Positions 52,630 to 61,836 of a stretch of 64,000 nucleotides of DNA are shown piece by piece (the first letter of the stretch is position 1; each line of letters opens with the position of its first letter). Position numbers and translations under genes: made by a program. The DNA lies in contig CAJXRD010000003.1 in the NCBI GenBank assembly GCA_913058295.1, positions 1 through 64,000 on the forward strand, given 5' to 3'. Under the pieces are notes generated by a model. The model was not told the origin of the DNA and did no database searches. It saw nothing but the letters and a program-made list of their open reading frames with translations. The DNA comes from an uncultured Flavobacteriales bacterium. Lineage in GTDB: Bacteria > Bacteroidota > Bacteroidia > Flavobacteriales > Flavobacteriaceae.

Positions 52630-52699
52630 TGTCTGTTCGAGCGCAGTCGAGAACTAATTAGTTTTATAAAAAAACCTTTCGACTGCGCTCAAGGAGACA
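52630..52699. repeat. dispersed palindromic repeat between moaCB and moaE
   Basis: Two imperfect inverted copies (52630-52653 and 52676-52699) around GAGCGCAGTCGA / TCGACTGCGCTC, with TGTCT and AGACA ends. A reading frame across it (52621-53028) is only the repeat read as protein and a shadow of moaE. Confidence 0.75.
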
Positions 52700-52701
52700 T
52701 A

Positions 52702-53145
52702 TTAACTATTAACCTTCCATTGATGACTCTCATCCTCAAAAATCTCTTTGCCAAATACAGGGACATTTGCTTTAATTTCTTCTACAATAAATTCGATTGC
52801 AGGGAATACTTCTTTGCGCCTTGGAGAGGAAACAAAAACAAACAAGCATATTTCTCCAGTATTTACTTTTCCAATACTGTGATAAATATGCATACAGTTA
52901 AGATCAAACTTTTCGAATGCGGCTTCTCTAATTTCATAAAACTTTTGATTTGCCATCTCTTCATAAGCAGTATACTCAATTGCCGAAACAACTTTGCCAT
53001 TTACTTCGTCTGCTCTCACCTGACCTAAAAATATATTATGGGCACCTATGCCTGTTTTAGATTGATGTTTTGCTATTGAATCTGCAATAAATTGCGAAGA
53101 AATTGCTCCTTCCTTAAATACGTTTTTTGGTTTTTTATTTTCCAT
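52702..53145 (-). CDS. moaE: molybdopterin synthase large subunit MoaE
   Basis: The 147-residue protein has the MoaE pattern HIYHSIGKVNTGEICLFVFVSSPRRKEVFPAIEFIVEEIKANVPVFGKEIFEDESHQW. It binds the MoaD thiocarboxylate to add the two sulfurs to the pterin. It overlaps the start of moeB by 11 bases. Confidence 0.93.
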   Translation of the reverse strand: MENKKPKNVFKEGAISSQFIADSIAKHQSKTGIGAHNIFLGQVRADEVNGKVVSAIEYTAYEEMANQKFYEIREAAFEKFDLNCMHIYHSIGKVNTGEICLFVFVSSPRRKEVFPAIEFIVEEIKANVPVFGKEIFEDESHQWKVNS

Positions 53146-54232
53146 TCTTTTTGATATATTCTATTATTTCTAATGCCCCTTCTTTAATACTATAACTATT
53201 ATTGATACGATATTTTTGTAATATAGATACTGCAGATTTACTTCTAATTCCAGCTTGACAAAAGATCACCTTTGTTTTTTCAAGATCAATTTTATCAAGG
53301 TTGTTTTCAAATTCACTTAATGGTAAGTAAAGGGGGTTTATACTTGTTACTTTTGGCTGTTCCTCCATTTCCCTAACATCTATAAACTGAAGGTTATTGT
53401 TTTTGAAAACTTCTTCAATGGATATTTCAGGAATGGTAACAGTACATTTAATCTCTTCTTCTTTTGAATTAAAAAAGGGTTTATTGTTTATTACTTTTTG
53501 AATTTCAGTTTCAGATTTATTGATTTTTATGGAAGTCATCTCTGAGGATAAGGCGTTATAATAAAGCACCCTTCCAGAAAGAACATTTCCAAGTTCTAAA
53601 ATAATTTTAATTACTTCATTGGCTTGCATAGTTCCAATAATTCCAGGTAAAACTCCTAGAACACCAATCTCTGAACAATTTGGAATAGTACCAGCTTCTG
53701 GTGGGCTTGGAAATAAACATCTATAGCTTGGACCATTGTTGTAATTAAACACAGACAGTTGGCCTTCAAATTTATAAATACCTCCATAAACCAAGGGTTT
53801 ATTTGTAAGTATGGAAGCATCATTTACGAGATAACGGGTTTCAAAATTATCGGTGCCATCGACAATAATATCATAGTTTTTAAAAATTTCTAAGGCATTT
53901 CTAGATGTTAATCTTTTAGGGTAAGCATTTATAGTAATGGTATTGTTTAAATCCTCTAGACGTTTCTTAGCTGCAAGCGCTTTATTGACACTTAATGTGG
54001 AAGTGCCAAAAAGAACTTGACGTTGTAAATTAGATTCTGAAACTACATCAAAATCCATAATACCCAAAGTTCCAATTCCAGCTGCAGCAAGATATTGCAA
54101 TACTGGACAGCCCAAACCACCAGCTCCAATAACCAAAACTTTAGCTTTTGAAATCTTGTCTTGACCTATTTGACCAATTTCGGAAAGAATTATATGTCTA
54201 TTGTATCTACTCATAATTTCAGCCTCCAGCAA
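53135..54232 (-). CDS. moeB: MoeB-type adenylyltransferase with C-terminal rhodanese domain
   Basis: The 365-residue protein has the ThiF/MoeB core with GAGGLGCPVLQYLAAAG, the MDFDVVSESNLQRQ segment, DGTDNFETRYLVND and CSEIGVLGVLPGIIG. The C-terminal rhodanese domain (about 275-365) has cysteine in VIFCQAGIRSKSA. The fusion (MoeBR) adenylates MoaD and also supplies sulfur. It overlaps moaD by 14 bases. Confidence 0.93.
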   Translation of the reverse strand: MLEAEIMSRYNRHIILSEIGQIGQDKISKAKVLVIGAGGLGCPVLQYLAAAGIGTLGIMDFDVVSESNLQRQVLFGTSTLSVNKALAAKKRLEDLNNTITINAYPKRLTSRNALEIFKNYDIIVDGTDNFETRYLVNDASILTNKPLVYGGIYKFEGQLSVFNYNNGPSYRCLFPSPPEAGTIPNCSEIGVLGVLPGIIGTMQANEVIKIILELGNVLSGRVLYYNALSSEMTSIKINKSETEIQKVINNKPFFNSKEEEIKCTVTIPEISIEEVFKNNNLQFIDVREMEEQPKVTSINPLYLPLSEFENNLDKIDLEKTKVIFCQAGIRSKSAVSILQKYRINNSYSIKEGALEIIEYIKKNGK

Positions 54233-54452
54233 AAGGAGGTAATAATGCGATTTCGTTGGTAGTTATTTCGGTATCATCGGAAACCAACACTTGATTTTGT
54301 GCAATTTGAAAGTCCTTATTACTCAATTTAGAATATTTAAGAAATAGAGCCTCCCGAAGATCCGAAATTTTCATCCCTGAAAACTCAAACTCCTCTTCAC
54401 TACATTCCGTAATTTCAGCTAATTGACCAAAATATTTAATTGCTAACTTCAT
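54219..54452 (-). CDS. moaD: molybdopterin synthase small subunit MoaD
   Basis: The 77-residue protein has the ubiquitin-like fold with the C-terminal di-glycine (LPPFAGG) used for thiocarboxylate formation. It overlaps the start of moeB by 14 bases, so the pair is translationally coupled. Confidence 0.9.
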   Translation of the reverse strand: MKLAIKYFGQLAEITECSEEEFEFSGMKISDLREALFLKYSKLSNKDFQIAQNQVLVSDDTEITTNEIALLPPFAGG

Positions 54453-54457
54453 AGTCT

Positions 54458-54475
54458 TTCCTGCGAAGGCAGGAA
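54458..54475. repeat. short dispersed palindrome between moaD and mobA
   Basis: TTCCTGC-GAAG-GCAGGAA is a perfect 7-bp stem of a sequence commonly dispersed in Bacteroidota intergenic regions. Confidence 0.65.
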
Positions 54476-54509
54476 TCTCATCCTACACTTCTTGTTTTTT
54501 ATATTAAAC

Positions 54510-55082
54510 TTATTTTTCAACTTCTGTTAATTCCTTAGGTGTATTTATATTTGAGGTAAATCGCTCTTGATTTTTATTAAGAACGATAGTCTTCACTTTT
54601 AAATGTGTTAAAGCAATACGTAAACGTCTTTCTCCATCTTCTAATAAAGAATAAAACACGGCTTTGCTTTGTTTTTTATACATCGCAATTAAGGGCATCG
54701 ATTTTCCATTACTTTCTAATTGAACCACATCCGTATTATCATCAATTCCTTCCATCAATAAGCTTAATGTTTCTGAATTAATCAAAGGAACATCACAACT
54801 AATAACCAAATTATTTTCAGTTTTAGAATAATGTAAACCGGTATAAACACCTGCAAGGGGTCCTGCGTTTTCTATTAAATCGTTAACACGTTTGAATCCG
54901 AAAAAATCATAATCCGGATTATTACTTACAATTATTATTTCATCCACTAAGGGTTGTAAAGCTTCTATAATATGCTGAACAAAAGCTTTGTTTTTATAGA
55001 TCACAAAACCTTTATCGGTTCCCATTCTGGAGCTTTTACCTCCTGCTAGGATAATTCCTGTTATGTTGTTTTTCGTTTTCAT
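54510..55082 (-). CDS. mobA: molybdenum cofactor guanylyltransferase MobA
   Basis: The 190-residue protein has the nucleotidyltransferase start ILAGGKSSRMGTDKGF and CDVPLINSETL. It adds GMP to molybdopterin, giving the bis-MGD cofactor that the SoeA-like protein needs. Its start abuts the stop of the TSUP gene. Confidence 0.9.
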   Translation of the reverse strand: MKTKNNITGIILAGGKSSRMGTDKGFVIYKNKAFVQHIIEALQPLVDEIIIVSNNPDYDFFGFKRVNDLIENAGPLAGVYTGLHYSKTENNLVISCDVPLINSETLSLLMEGIDDNTDVVQLESNGKSMPLIAMYKKQSKAVFYSLLEDGERRLRIALTHLKVKTIVLNKNQERFTSNINTPKELTEVEK

Positions 55083-55826
55083 TTAAACATAGAATAATTT
55101 AACTGATGCTAATACGAGTACAAAAGCTAGTAGATACCTTAAACTTTGATTGTTCATTTTTTTACTTCCAAAATAAGCGCCAAAAAAACCACCGATTAAT
55201 GCAATAGCAACCAGGCCAAAAGATTCTATACTTAAGCTAATACCACTACTTAATTGTCCTACTAGTCCTCCTGCAGAATTTACCCAAATAAATAGAGCAG
55301 AAACCGCGGCAGCTTCTTTCATTTTTCCCCAATGTAATAATAGAATAATAGGGCTTAATATTATTCCGCCACCAATCCCAATTAATCCTGAAAAGAATCC
55401 AATAATTCCACCAACAAGAAGACCTTGCCATAATTTAATGTCTCTAATTTTAGTACTTTCTTTTCCAAATACATTTAGCATTTTTAGAACAGCAAAGATT
55501 AATAGTACGGCTAAAACCTTTTTATAAATAGTTGCGTCTACCTCAATATAGCCCCCTAAAATTGACATTGGTATGGAAGCTATAGCAAAATATAAAAACA
55601 GCTTTTTGTTAAAATAACCTTCTTTATAGTAATAATAAAAGGCTATGGCTGCTACAAAAAGATTGAGTAATAATGCAGTAGGTTTCATTAATCCTGGTGT
55701 AACCGAAAACAAGGCCATTAATGCCAAATAACCACTTGCACCTCCGTGACCAACACTCGCGTAAAAAAAAGAAACGATAGGTAGGATAAGCAAGAAGACT
55801 AGTATGTTTTCTATATCAAATATCAT
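55083..55826 (-). CDS. TSUP (TauE/SafE) family membrane transporter
   Basis: The 247-residue protein (ATG at 55826, overlapping the ModE-like stop as ATGA) has about eight membrane helices and the TSUP signature SVGHGGASGYLALMALF plus GIIGFFSGLIGIGGGIILSPI. TSUP proteins carry sulfite, sulfonates, thiosulfate or related anions. In this operon, between a ModE-like regulator and mobA, molybdate or sulfite is the likely substrate. No ModABC transporter is in the window. The start further upstream (55871) would lie inside the regulator gene. Confidence 0.83.
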   Translation of the reverse strand: MIFDIENILVFLLILPIVSFFYASVGHGGASGYLALMALFSVTPGLMKPTALLLNLFVAAIAFYYYYKEGYFNKKLFLYFAIASIPMSILGGYIEVDATIYKKVLAVLLIFAVLKMLNVFGKESTKIRDIKLWQGLLVGGIIGFFSGLIGIGGGIILSPIILLLHWGKMKEAAAVSALFIWVNSAGGLVGQLSSGISLSIESFGLVAIALIGGFFGAYFGSKKMNNQSLRYLLAFVLVLASVKLFYV

Positions 55827-56161
55827 AAGGATTGTATCTTCTCTAATTGTGTGTCTAAATGTTTCCAACAATTTTTATTAATAGCATCAAAAGCCTCAAT
55901 TAAGCTTTTCCCATAAGGAGTTAATATCGCACCACCACCACCTTTACCACCAATACTGCTTTGAGTAACAGGTTTTTTTGCCGATTTGTTTACAGCATCC
56001 ACAAGAGTCCATGCTTTTTTATAGGAGATATTCAAACTCTTTGCAGCTTTAGATAAAGAACCAGTTTTTTCAATGGCATTTAACAAACGTACCCTGCCTT
56101 CCCCAAGCAAGACATTATTGTCAACTTCTATCCAAATTCTACTTTTTATTTTATACTCCAT
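55823..56161 (-). CDS. ModE-like winged-helix regulator (DNA-binding domain only)
   Basis: The 112-residue protein (ATG at 56161) has the LysR-like ModE N-terminal helix-turn-helix (RLLNAIEKTGSLSKAAKSLNISYKKAWTLVDAVNKS) and the GGKGGGGAILTPYGKSLIEAF segment. The molybdate-binding Mop domains of full ModE are absent. It probably regulates the Moco operon; the ligand would have to be sensed another way. It overlaps the TSUP start by four bases. Confidence 0.88.
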   Translation of the reverse strand: MEYKIKSRIWIEVDNNVLLGEGRVRLLNAIEKTGSLSKAAKSLNISYKKAWTLVDAVNKSAKKPVTQSSIGGKGGGGAILTPYGKSLIEAFDAINKNCWKHLDTQLEKIQSL

Positions 56162-56187
56162 AATTGAATATTTTACTATCAATAAAA

Positions 56188-57366
56188 CTAAACGGGTAAA
56201 AGAATAACTTCAACTGAATCTCCTTTATCTATATCATTAACATCGGCAGGGACATATACAAAAGCATTCGCCATCGCAAAAGTGTTTAACATTGCGGAGC
56301 TTTGCCCTTCCATAATAGTCACTTCTCCATTTTTTAAAGAAGCTTTTAAGAACTGTGCCCGATTTCCTTTTTTAGAAAAATTAGCGCTTAAGGTTGCGGT
56401 AACTCTTGTTAATGAAAAATCAATATTTCCAGATAATAACTGAAGAGACGGTTGCACATAAATATAGAAACTACTCAATGCTGAAGCAGGATTTCCAGGT
56501 AAAGCAAACACCGGAGTATTCCCTTTTTTTCCAAAGAACAATGGTTTTCCTGGCTTCTGTTTTACTTTATAAAAAATTTGCTCTGTTCCTAATTCCAATA
56601 AGGCTTTCCCCACAAAATCATAATCTCCAACTGAAATTCCACCAGAAATTAATACCATGTCATTTTCTGAAATCGCTTTTTCTAATGCGATTACTGTTGA
56701 ATTATAATCGTCTTTTACTTTGCTAATGGTGATATCTTCAAATCCTAAACTTTGTAATGCGCTCATTAACATCCCCGAATTACTTTCGTATATTTTTCCG
56801 TAGGTGAGGGCCTGTCCAGCTTCAATTAATTCATTACCCGTAGTAACTATTGCAATAGAAGGTTTTGAAAACACTTCGATTTCAGAAATACCAAGCGTGG
56901 TCAAAAAACCAATAGCGGCTGAATTTATTTGGGTTCCTTTTTTTAAAGCTAAAGCGTCCTTTTGGACTTGTTCGCCCAAAGGTCTAATGTTATCATTAAT
57001 AACAGCAGGACTGGTAAGAAATAATTTATTGTCTTCCCGATTTGTTTTTTCCTGCATCATTACACTATTGGCAGTATCTGGTACTGCAGATCCTGTAAAA
57101 ATTCGAACCGCTTCTCCTTCTTTTAAAACAGGATGATGTCCATCGCCAGCCTTCACTTCGTCTATAATGGTATAGCGCATATCCTTATGTAAACAAAGGG
57201 CATAGCCATCCATAGCTGATTGCCGGAAAGGAGGCATATTAATAGGTGAATTTATATTTTTAGATAGCGTATAAGCCCTTGACTTTAAAACAGATCTATG
57301 CTCTGTTTTGTCAGTAGTATTTATATGGTCTTGTACTAATTTAAAAGCTTCTTCTACGGAAATCAT
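56188..57366 (-). CDS. moeA: molybdopterin molybdotransferase MoeA
   Basis: The 392-residue protein has the MoeA domain order: MPPFRQSAMDGYAL near the N-terminus, the catalytic domain with ISGGISVGDYDFVG and KPGKPLFFG with FALPGNPASALSSFY, then the C-terminal domain. It inserts molybdate into the pterin. It is the first gene of the operon moeA-modE-TSUP-mobA-moaD-moeB-moaE-moaCB-moaA. A consensus -7 box (TATATTTG on the minus strand) is at 57389-57396. Confidence 0.94.
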   Translation of the reverse strand: MISVEEAFKLVQDHINTTDKTEHRSVLKSRAYTLSKNINSPINMPPFRQSAMDGYALCLHKDMRYTIIDEVKAGDGHHPVLKEGEAVRIFTGSAVPDTANSVMMQEKTNREDNKLFLTSPAVINDNIRPLGEQVQKDALALKKGTQINSAAIGFLTTLGISEIEVFSKPSIAIVTTGNELIEAGQALTYGKIYESNSGMLMSALQSLGFEDITISKVKDDYNSTVIALEKAISENDMVLISGGISVGDYDFVGKALLELGTEQIFYKVKQKPGKPLFFGKKGNTPVFALPGNPASALSSFYIYVQPSLQLLSGNIDFSLTRVTATLSANFSKKGNRAQFLKASLKNGEVTIMEGQSSAMLNTFAMANAFVYVPADVNDIDKGDSVEVILLPV

Positions 57367-57476
57367 ATTGGGATTCGTTATGTCTTTACAAATATAACGA
57401 AATCATCTGCTCTAAAAAAGATTTCTTTTAAGAACTAAATTTTTCAGATTTGCATCTTAGGTGTATTAATCCATAA

Positions 57477-57509
57477 AAAAACCAGTGTAATTATTTTACA
57501 CTGGTTTTT
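57477..57509 (-). terminator. terminator of the nirK operon
   Basis: A 14-bp perfect stem (57477-57490 with 57496-57509) with a 5-base loop, flanked by A and T runs, lies just after the porin stop codon. Confidence 0.88.
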
Positions 57510-57530
57510 AAAAAGTTATTTAAAAGAGGT

Positions 57531-58823
57531 TTAATTTACATCTTCTGGTGCTGTAAACTTATGATTAAACAAGTTTGGCTTAAATGTAACCATCACCCAA
57601 GCCCAACTATTATGAAGACTGCTATCTCCACCTTTAATAGCTTCCATAGAATCGTTGGCAAACATTTGAGAGTATCCCGCATCTATTTTAATGCTTTTAG
57701 TTAATTTATAGCCTACGGTAAAATCGATTTCTGTACCTAAATAATCATCTAAGTTATCTCCATTAGTATCAATAATATTTGCTGCAGCAGCAAAATAATG
57801 AGGAGATAATTTAAAGTTCCATTTGTTCATAGAATATCCTAAATGTAAATAGATATCAGTTAAACCAACATTGTTGGCATGATTCCCTACATAAAAATAA
57901 TCCATTAAACCATTAAATTTATGGTTGGTCCCAAACAATGGGGCGAATGAATTTACATCTGTACTAGAGTCGTCCATATCTTTACCAGATAAGTATTCCC
58001 CTCCTAAAGTAGCATTAAAATTGTCTGTGAATTTATAATTAAAATTCGCACCAAAATAAGAAGCACTTACACTATTGTCTAAAGATTTTCCAGTTTGAAA
58101 ATAAAAAGCACCATCAGCAGAAATATTCCCAGATTTAAAGGTTACTCTTGGACCAATAGATTGCATATAATCTATGGTAGTATCCTCATTAGGAAGCCCC
58201 TCGTTTTCTAAATATTCTATCCCGGTGTTTAATAATAGGAAACTAACCCCTACCTTATTAAAATCACCGTGATACCAACCGTATTGGAAGGTTTTATAGC
58301 CAGCAGCATTGCTATACAATTGATCTAAATTAGACTGCATATCGGCATTATAAGCAATACCTACATCAATTTTATGGTTTTCATTTGGTCTAATTTTAAA
58401 TAGAAAAGCGTCGTGACTACGAGCTTGTTGCGCCCATGCTACACCACCAAAAATTCTTTCATCATCATAAGCAATTATTTGTCGCCCTAATTTCATGCTA
58501 AATTTTTCTGATATGATAGCTTCCCCCCAGGCTTGGAAAAAATTAATTCCTGTATCATCTGTAGTCATTGTGGCAACATCCCCCCAAACTCTTACATTTT
58601 GAACATCCACTTTAAAAATCATTTTTGTGTTTTTAAAATCGAAATTTATTCTTGTACGTTGGGATACAAAATTTCCAGCCTCATCACCTTCAGATCGAAG
58701 GGACCCAAATCCATATCTGTTTTCATATCTTGGTCTTATTTCACCAGAAAGGTTAAACTCTTGAGCGATTGATGGCATTGCAAAAAATGCAATCATAGCT
58801 AATAATAGTAGTTTTTTCATCAT
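57531..58823 (-). CDS. alginate-export-type outer-membrane porin
   Basis: The 430-residue protein has a signal peptide (about 1-20) and a beta-barrel pattern with FNLSGEIRPRYENRYGFG at the start, typical of alginate_exp-like porins in Bacteroidota, and many WNFKLSPHYF-like strands. It is the last gene of the nirK operon (four bases after sco). It may let nitrite or small electron-donor compounds into the periplasm; the substrate is not shown. Confidence 0.8.
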   Translation of the reverse strand: MMKKLLLLAMIAFFAMPSIAQEFNLSGEIRPRYENRYGFGSLRSEGDEAGNFVSQRTRINFDFKNTKMIFKVDVQNVRVWGDVATMTTDDTGINFFQAWGEAIISEKFSMKLGRQIIAYDDERIFGGVAWAQQARSHDAFLFKIRPNENHKIDVGIAYNADMQSNLDQLYSNAAGYKTFQYGWYHGDFNKVGVSFLLLNTGIEYLENEGLPNEDTTIDYMQSIGPRVTFKSGNISADGAFYFQTGKSLDNSVSASYFGANFNYKFTDNFNATLGGEYLSGKDMDDSSTDVNSFAPLFGTNHKFNGLMDYFYVGNHANNVGLTDIYLHLGYSMNKWNFKLSPHYFAAAANIIDTNGDNLDDYLGTEIDFTVGYKLTKSIKIDAGYSQMFANDSMEAIKGGDSSLHNSWAWVMVTFKPNLFNHKFTAPEDVN

Positions 58824-58827
58824 AATA

Positions 58828-59550
58828 TTAATTTGTTAATTTTGAGGTTTTAATTATTTTAGATATTGTTTCTTTATTGTCGACACCAAGTCCTTCCTGT
58901 TGATGGACCAACTCTCCTTGAGGATTAAATATACTTATTATATTGGAATGTGAAAAATCCATCGGAGAAATCTGCTTGTATTTTACAGCAAGAACATTGG
59001 CAAATTCTCTAACACTATTTTTTGTTCCCTGTAAGAAAGTCCATTGTTCCCCGTCCATATGATTTTCTATTGCAAATTCTTTTAGCCTTTTTGGTGTGTC
59101 TGTTTCTGGATCAATACTAATAAGAACAAAATTGATATCGGAAAGTAAATCTTTGGGAACTTGTTTTTCTATGTTTCGCATATCGGCAACCAATCTTGGA
59201 CAAGCTGCTTTACAAGTAGTGTAAATCATAACCATCACTAAGGTTTTTCCTTTTAAATCTATAAGCTCTATAGATTTACCTTCTTCAGTATTCCAAGTAC
59301 TAGTTAGGTTGAATATCGAATTATCTGAGATTTCATCTGTTGGTATTTTTTCTGAATTCTTTTTAGAAAGTGCCAAGATATCCATTTTGCAAACTGGGCA
59401 AGACCCTTCTTTAGAATATGTTTTTTCACCTTCACATTTCATTGGGCATTGATAAATAACTGTTTCTGAAGAAGCAGTTTTCTCATCATTACAAGAGTTT
59501 AGTGTTATAGCTGAAACCAATAGCAATACTATTGTTATGAATTTTTTCAT
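58828..59550 (-). CDS. SCO1/SenC-family copper chaperone with N-terminal heavy-metal domain
   Basis: The 240-residue protein (ATG at 59550; an earlier codon overlaps nirV) has a lipoprotein signal with Cys20, a small metal-binding domain with Cys35/Cys39 and Cys51/Cys54 (CPMKCEGE, CPVCKMD), and a SCO domain with CKAAC (Cys113, Cys117) and His201 as copper ligands. It delivers copper to NirK or an oxidase. It is next to nirV in the nirK operon. Confidence 0.88.
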   Translation of the reverse strand: MKKFITIVLLLVSAITLNSCNDEKTASSETVIYQCPMKCEGEKTYSKEGSCPVCKMDILALSKKNSEKIPTDEISDNSIFNLTSTWNTEEGKSIELIDLKGKTLVMVMIYTTCKAACPRLVADMRNIEKQVPKDLLSDINFVLISIDPETDTPKRLKEFAIENHMDGEQWTFLQGTKNSVREFANVLAVKYKQISPMDFSHSNIISIFNPQGELVHQQEGLGVDNKETISKIIKTSKLTN

Positions 59551-59579
59551 AATAGAAATAATTGGATATTTATATGTAA

Positions 59580-60341
59580 TTAATCTTTCACGCATCGAAA
59601 ACCTAGATTTTTCATGGTAAAGCTAGCCTTTAAACTTCCACGAATAGCATACCTCATAAAAGCTGCATAATTCATTAAATCGGTCGCTCCAATAGCAGCA
59701 CTTCCACAAAAAAGATTACTATCATTATCTACATCTTTTCGAGATTCTCCAGAGATTAACACCGAGTTAAAATCGGAAGTCCATTCCCAAACCAAACCAT
59801 GTAAATCCCATACTCCCCAATAGTTTTTAAAAGAGGATCCGATTTCGTTATTAAAGGTTTTTGGTTTTTCATACCAACTTAATATGTATTCGTTATAGTT
59901 TTTTAAATATCTAGCATCTGCAATATTTTCATTAGCCATAGCCACATATTCCCATTCATCAATGGTTGGAAGACGTTTGCCTTGACTAGAACAATAATCG
60001 TTTGCTGCAAACCAGGAAATATTTGTAGCTGGAGCTTTTTGTGATTGTGAAGTTCCTAATGCTGTATCAGATTTCCAGCTAACAAGATAATTCCCATCTG
60101 CAAATAATTTTTTAACCTGAGACTTTTTCCATTTAGGGTTTGTTTTTACAAACTCTAAAAACGCTTGGTTAGTTACAGGATAAACATCCATATAAAAATC
60201 TGAAATAGTAACCTGTAAAGAATCTCTACCATAAAGAGGGGTATAGGTTCCTCCTTTAATAGGAACCATATTTGATTGACAATTCGCATTACTATTCCAA
60301 AGAAATAGAATACAAACTGTCAATCTTAATATAGCTTTCAT
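59580..60341 (-). CDS. nirV: NirV-like formylglycine-generating-enzyme family protein
   Basis: The 253-residue protein has a signal peptide (about 1-22) and the FGE/SUMF1 fold (MVPIKGGTYTPLYGRDS, VYPVTNQAFLEFVK, WEYVAMANE, HGLVWEWTSDF). NirV accompanies nirK in many denitrifiers; its molecular role is not known. Eight bases separate it from nirK. Confidence 0.88.
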   Translation of the reverse strand: MKAILRLTVCILFLWNSNANCQSNMVPIKGGTYTPLYGRDSLQVTISDFYMDVYPVTNQAFLEFVKTNPKWKKSQVKKLFADGNYLVSWKSDTALGTSQSQKAPATNISWFAANDYCSSQGKRLPTIDEWEYVAMANENIADARYLKNYNEYILSWYEKPKTFNNEIGSSFKNYWGVWDLHGLVWEWTSDFNSVLISGESRKDVDNDSNLFCGSAAIGATDLMNYAAFMRYAIRGSLKASFTMKNLGFRCVKD

Positions 60342-60349
60342 ACAGAAAA

Positions 60350-61810
60350 TTAGTGTCCGCTTTTAACTTGGTCTACTTGAGAAGTAGTAACAATGGTTTT
60401 ATTATTTCCCCAAGAATTGTAAACATAAGTTAATACATCTGCAACTTCTTCACTGGATAGTGTTTGTTTTGTCATCACACTATTATACTTATCTCCATTT
60501 ACAATTATTTCTCCTGTTTTACCATTCACAACGATATCAATAGCTCTGTTTACATCAGCATTCAAATAATCTGATTTGGCAAGAGGTGGGAAAGCATTTG
60601 GAATTCCTTCTCCATTTGCTTGGTGACATGCAAAACATGTAGTGGTATATAAATTTTTACCTGAAGCAATCTTTTCAGCTAAAGATTTTTCGCCTTTTGA
60701 AACAACTTCTTTAGTTTCATCATCAGGCATTTCTTGTAATGTTCCTCCTTCAGGATTATAAATACCTTCTTGTTTTACACCTGAGTAAAGAGTTTTGTCT
60801 TCTTCACCACTTACTTTTAACATTCCTAAAGCACCTTTATTAAAAGCTCTAAAAATTGCATGATCTACTAAAATAAAAGTTCCAGGAACGTCCACTTTAA
60901 AATCTACAATAGCAGCTCCACCTGCAGGAATAGAAGTAGTTTGTACATTAGTATTGATTAAATCTCCACCTTCCACATGTACATTATCGAAAATTTCACC
61001 AATAACATGGAAAGACGAAGTTAGATTTGGCCCACCATTTCCAACATATAAACGAACTGTTTCACCTACGTTTGCTGTAATTGCATTGTCTCCAGTTAAA
61101 GATCCAACTTTTCCGTTAAATACAACATAATCCGCATCTTCATCTACCGCTTTTTTCATGTCGAAAGCTTGTAAGCCTGGAGCACCATTTTCACCTTTAG
61201 TATAAAAATCACCTTGCATGATATAGTATTCTTTATCTACTTTAGGTAAACCACCTTCTGGTTCCACTAATATTAAACCATACATCCCATTTGCAATATG
61301 CATTCCTACTGGAGCAGTTGCGCAATGATATACATATAAGCCTGGATTTAAGGTTTTAAAAGAAAATGTCTTACTATGTCCTGGAGCTACAAAAGAAGAG
61401 GTTGCCCCTCCACCAGGTCCAGTAACGGCATGTAAATCTATATTATGAGGTAATTTATTATCTGGGTGATTAGATAAAGTAAACTCTACTTGGTCCCCAA
61501 CTCTAGTACGAATGAAACTTCCAGGAACTGATCCTCCAAAAGTCCAATACATATAAGTTGTCCCATCAGTCATGGTACCTTCTTGTTCTAAGATTTCCAT
61601 ATCTACGATTAATTTTTTCGCAGGGCGATCACCAACTGGTTCAGGAACAAATGGGGGAGCAGTTAGTTCCGCATTCATAGTTCCATTAAGTGCAATAGTT
61701 GCTGGGTCTTTTTTAGCAACTTCTTTTTCTTCAGATTTGCAACTTGCAAATAGGATAGCTACTAACGCTACTATTCCTAGTAGTTTTACATTTAATTTTA
61801 ATAATTTCAT
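60350..61810 (-). CDS. nirK: copper nitrite reductase with C-terminal cytochrome c domain
   Basis: The 486-residue protein reduces nitrite to nitric oxide in the periplasm. A lipoprotein signal ends at Cys24 (FASC). Two cupredoxin domains (about 60-335) hold the type 1 copper (His122, Cys163, His171, Met176), the type 2 copper (His127, His162, His317) and catalytic Asp125 and His268. The spacing HCATAPVGMHIANGMYG is that of the AniA-type class. A C-terminal monohaem cytochrome c domain (about 375-470) has CFACH (392-396) and Met446 as likely axial ligand. The fused cytochrome may replace a separate electron donor. It heads the run nirK-nirV-sco-porin. Confidence 0.96.
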   Translation of the reverse strand: MKLLKLNVKLLGIVALVAILFASCKSEEKEVAKKDPATIALNGTMNAELTAPPFVPEPVGDRPAKKLIVDMEILEQEGTMTDGTTYMYWTFGGSVPGSFIRTRVGDQVEFTLSNHPDNKLPHNIDLHAVTGPGGGATSSFVAPGHSKTFSFKTLNPGLYVYHCATAPVGMHIANGMYGLILVEPEGGLPKVDKEYYIMQGDFYTKGENGAPGLQAFDMKKAVDEDADYVVFNGKVGSLTGDNAITANVGETVRLYVGNGGPNLTSSFHVIGEIFDNVHVEGGDLINTNVQTTSIPAGGAAIVDFKVDVPGTFILVDHAIFRAFNKGALGMLKVSGEEDKTLYSGVKQEGIYNPEGGTLQEMPDDETKEVVSKGEKSLAEKIASGKNLYTTTCFACHQANGEGIPNAFPPLAKSDYLNADVNRAIDIVVNGKTGEIIVNGDKYNSVMTKQTLSSEEVADVLTYVYNSWGNNKTIVTTSQVDQVKSGH

Positions 61811-61836
61811 TTTGTTGATATTGGTTGGTTAATTTA

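Noticed and set aside
52621..53028. 135-codon plus-strand frame
   Set aside because: A translation of a dispersed repeat followed by the reverse of moaE.
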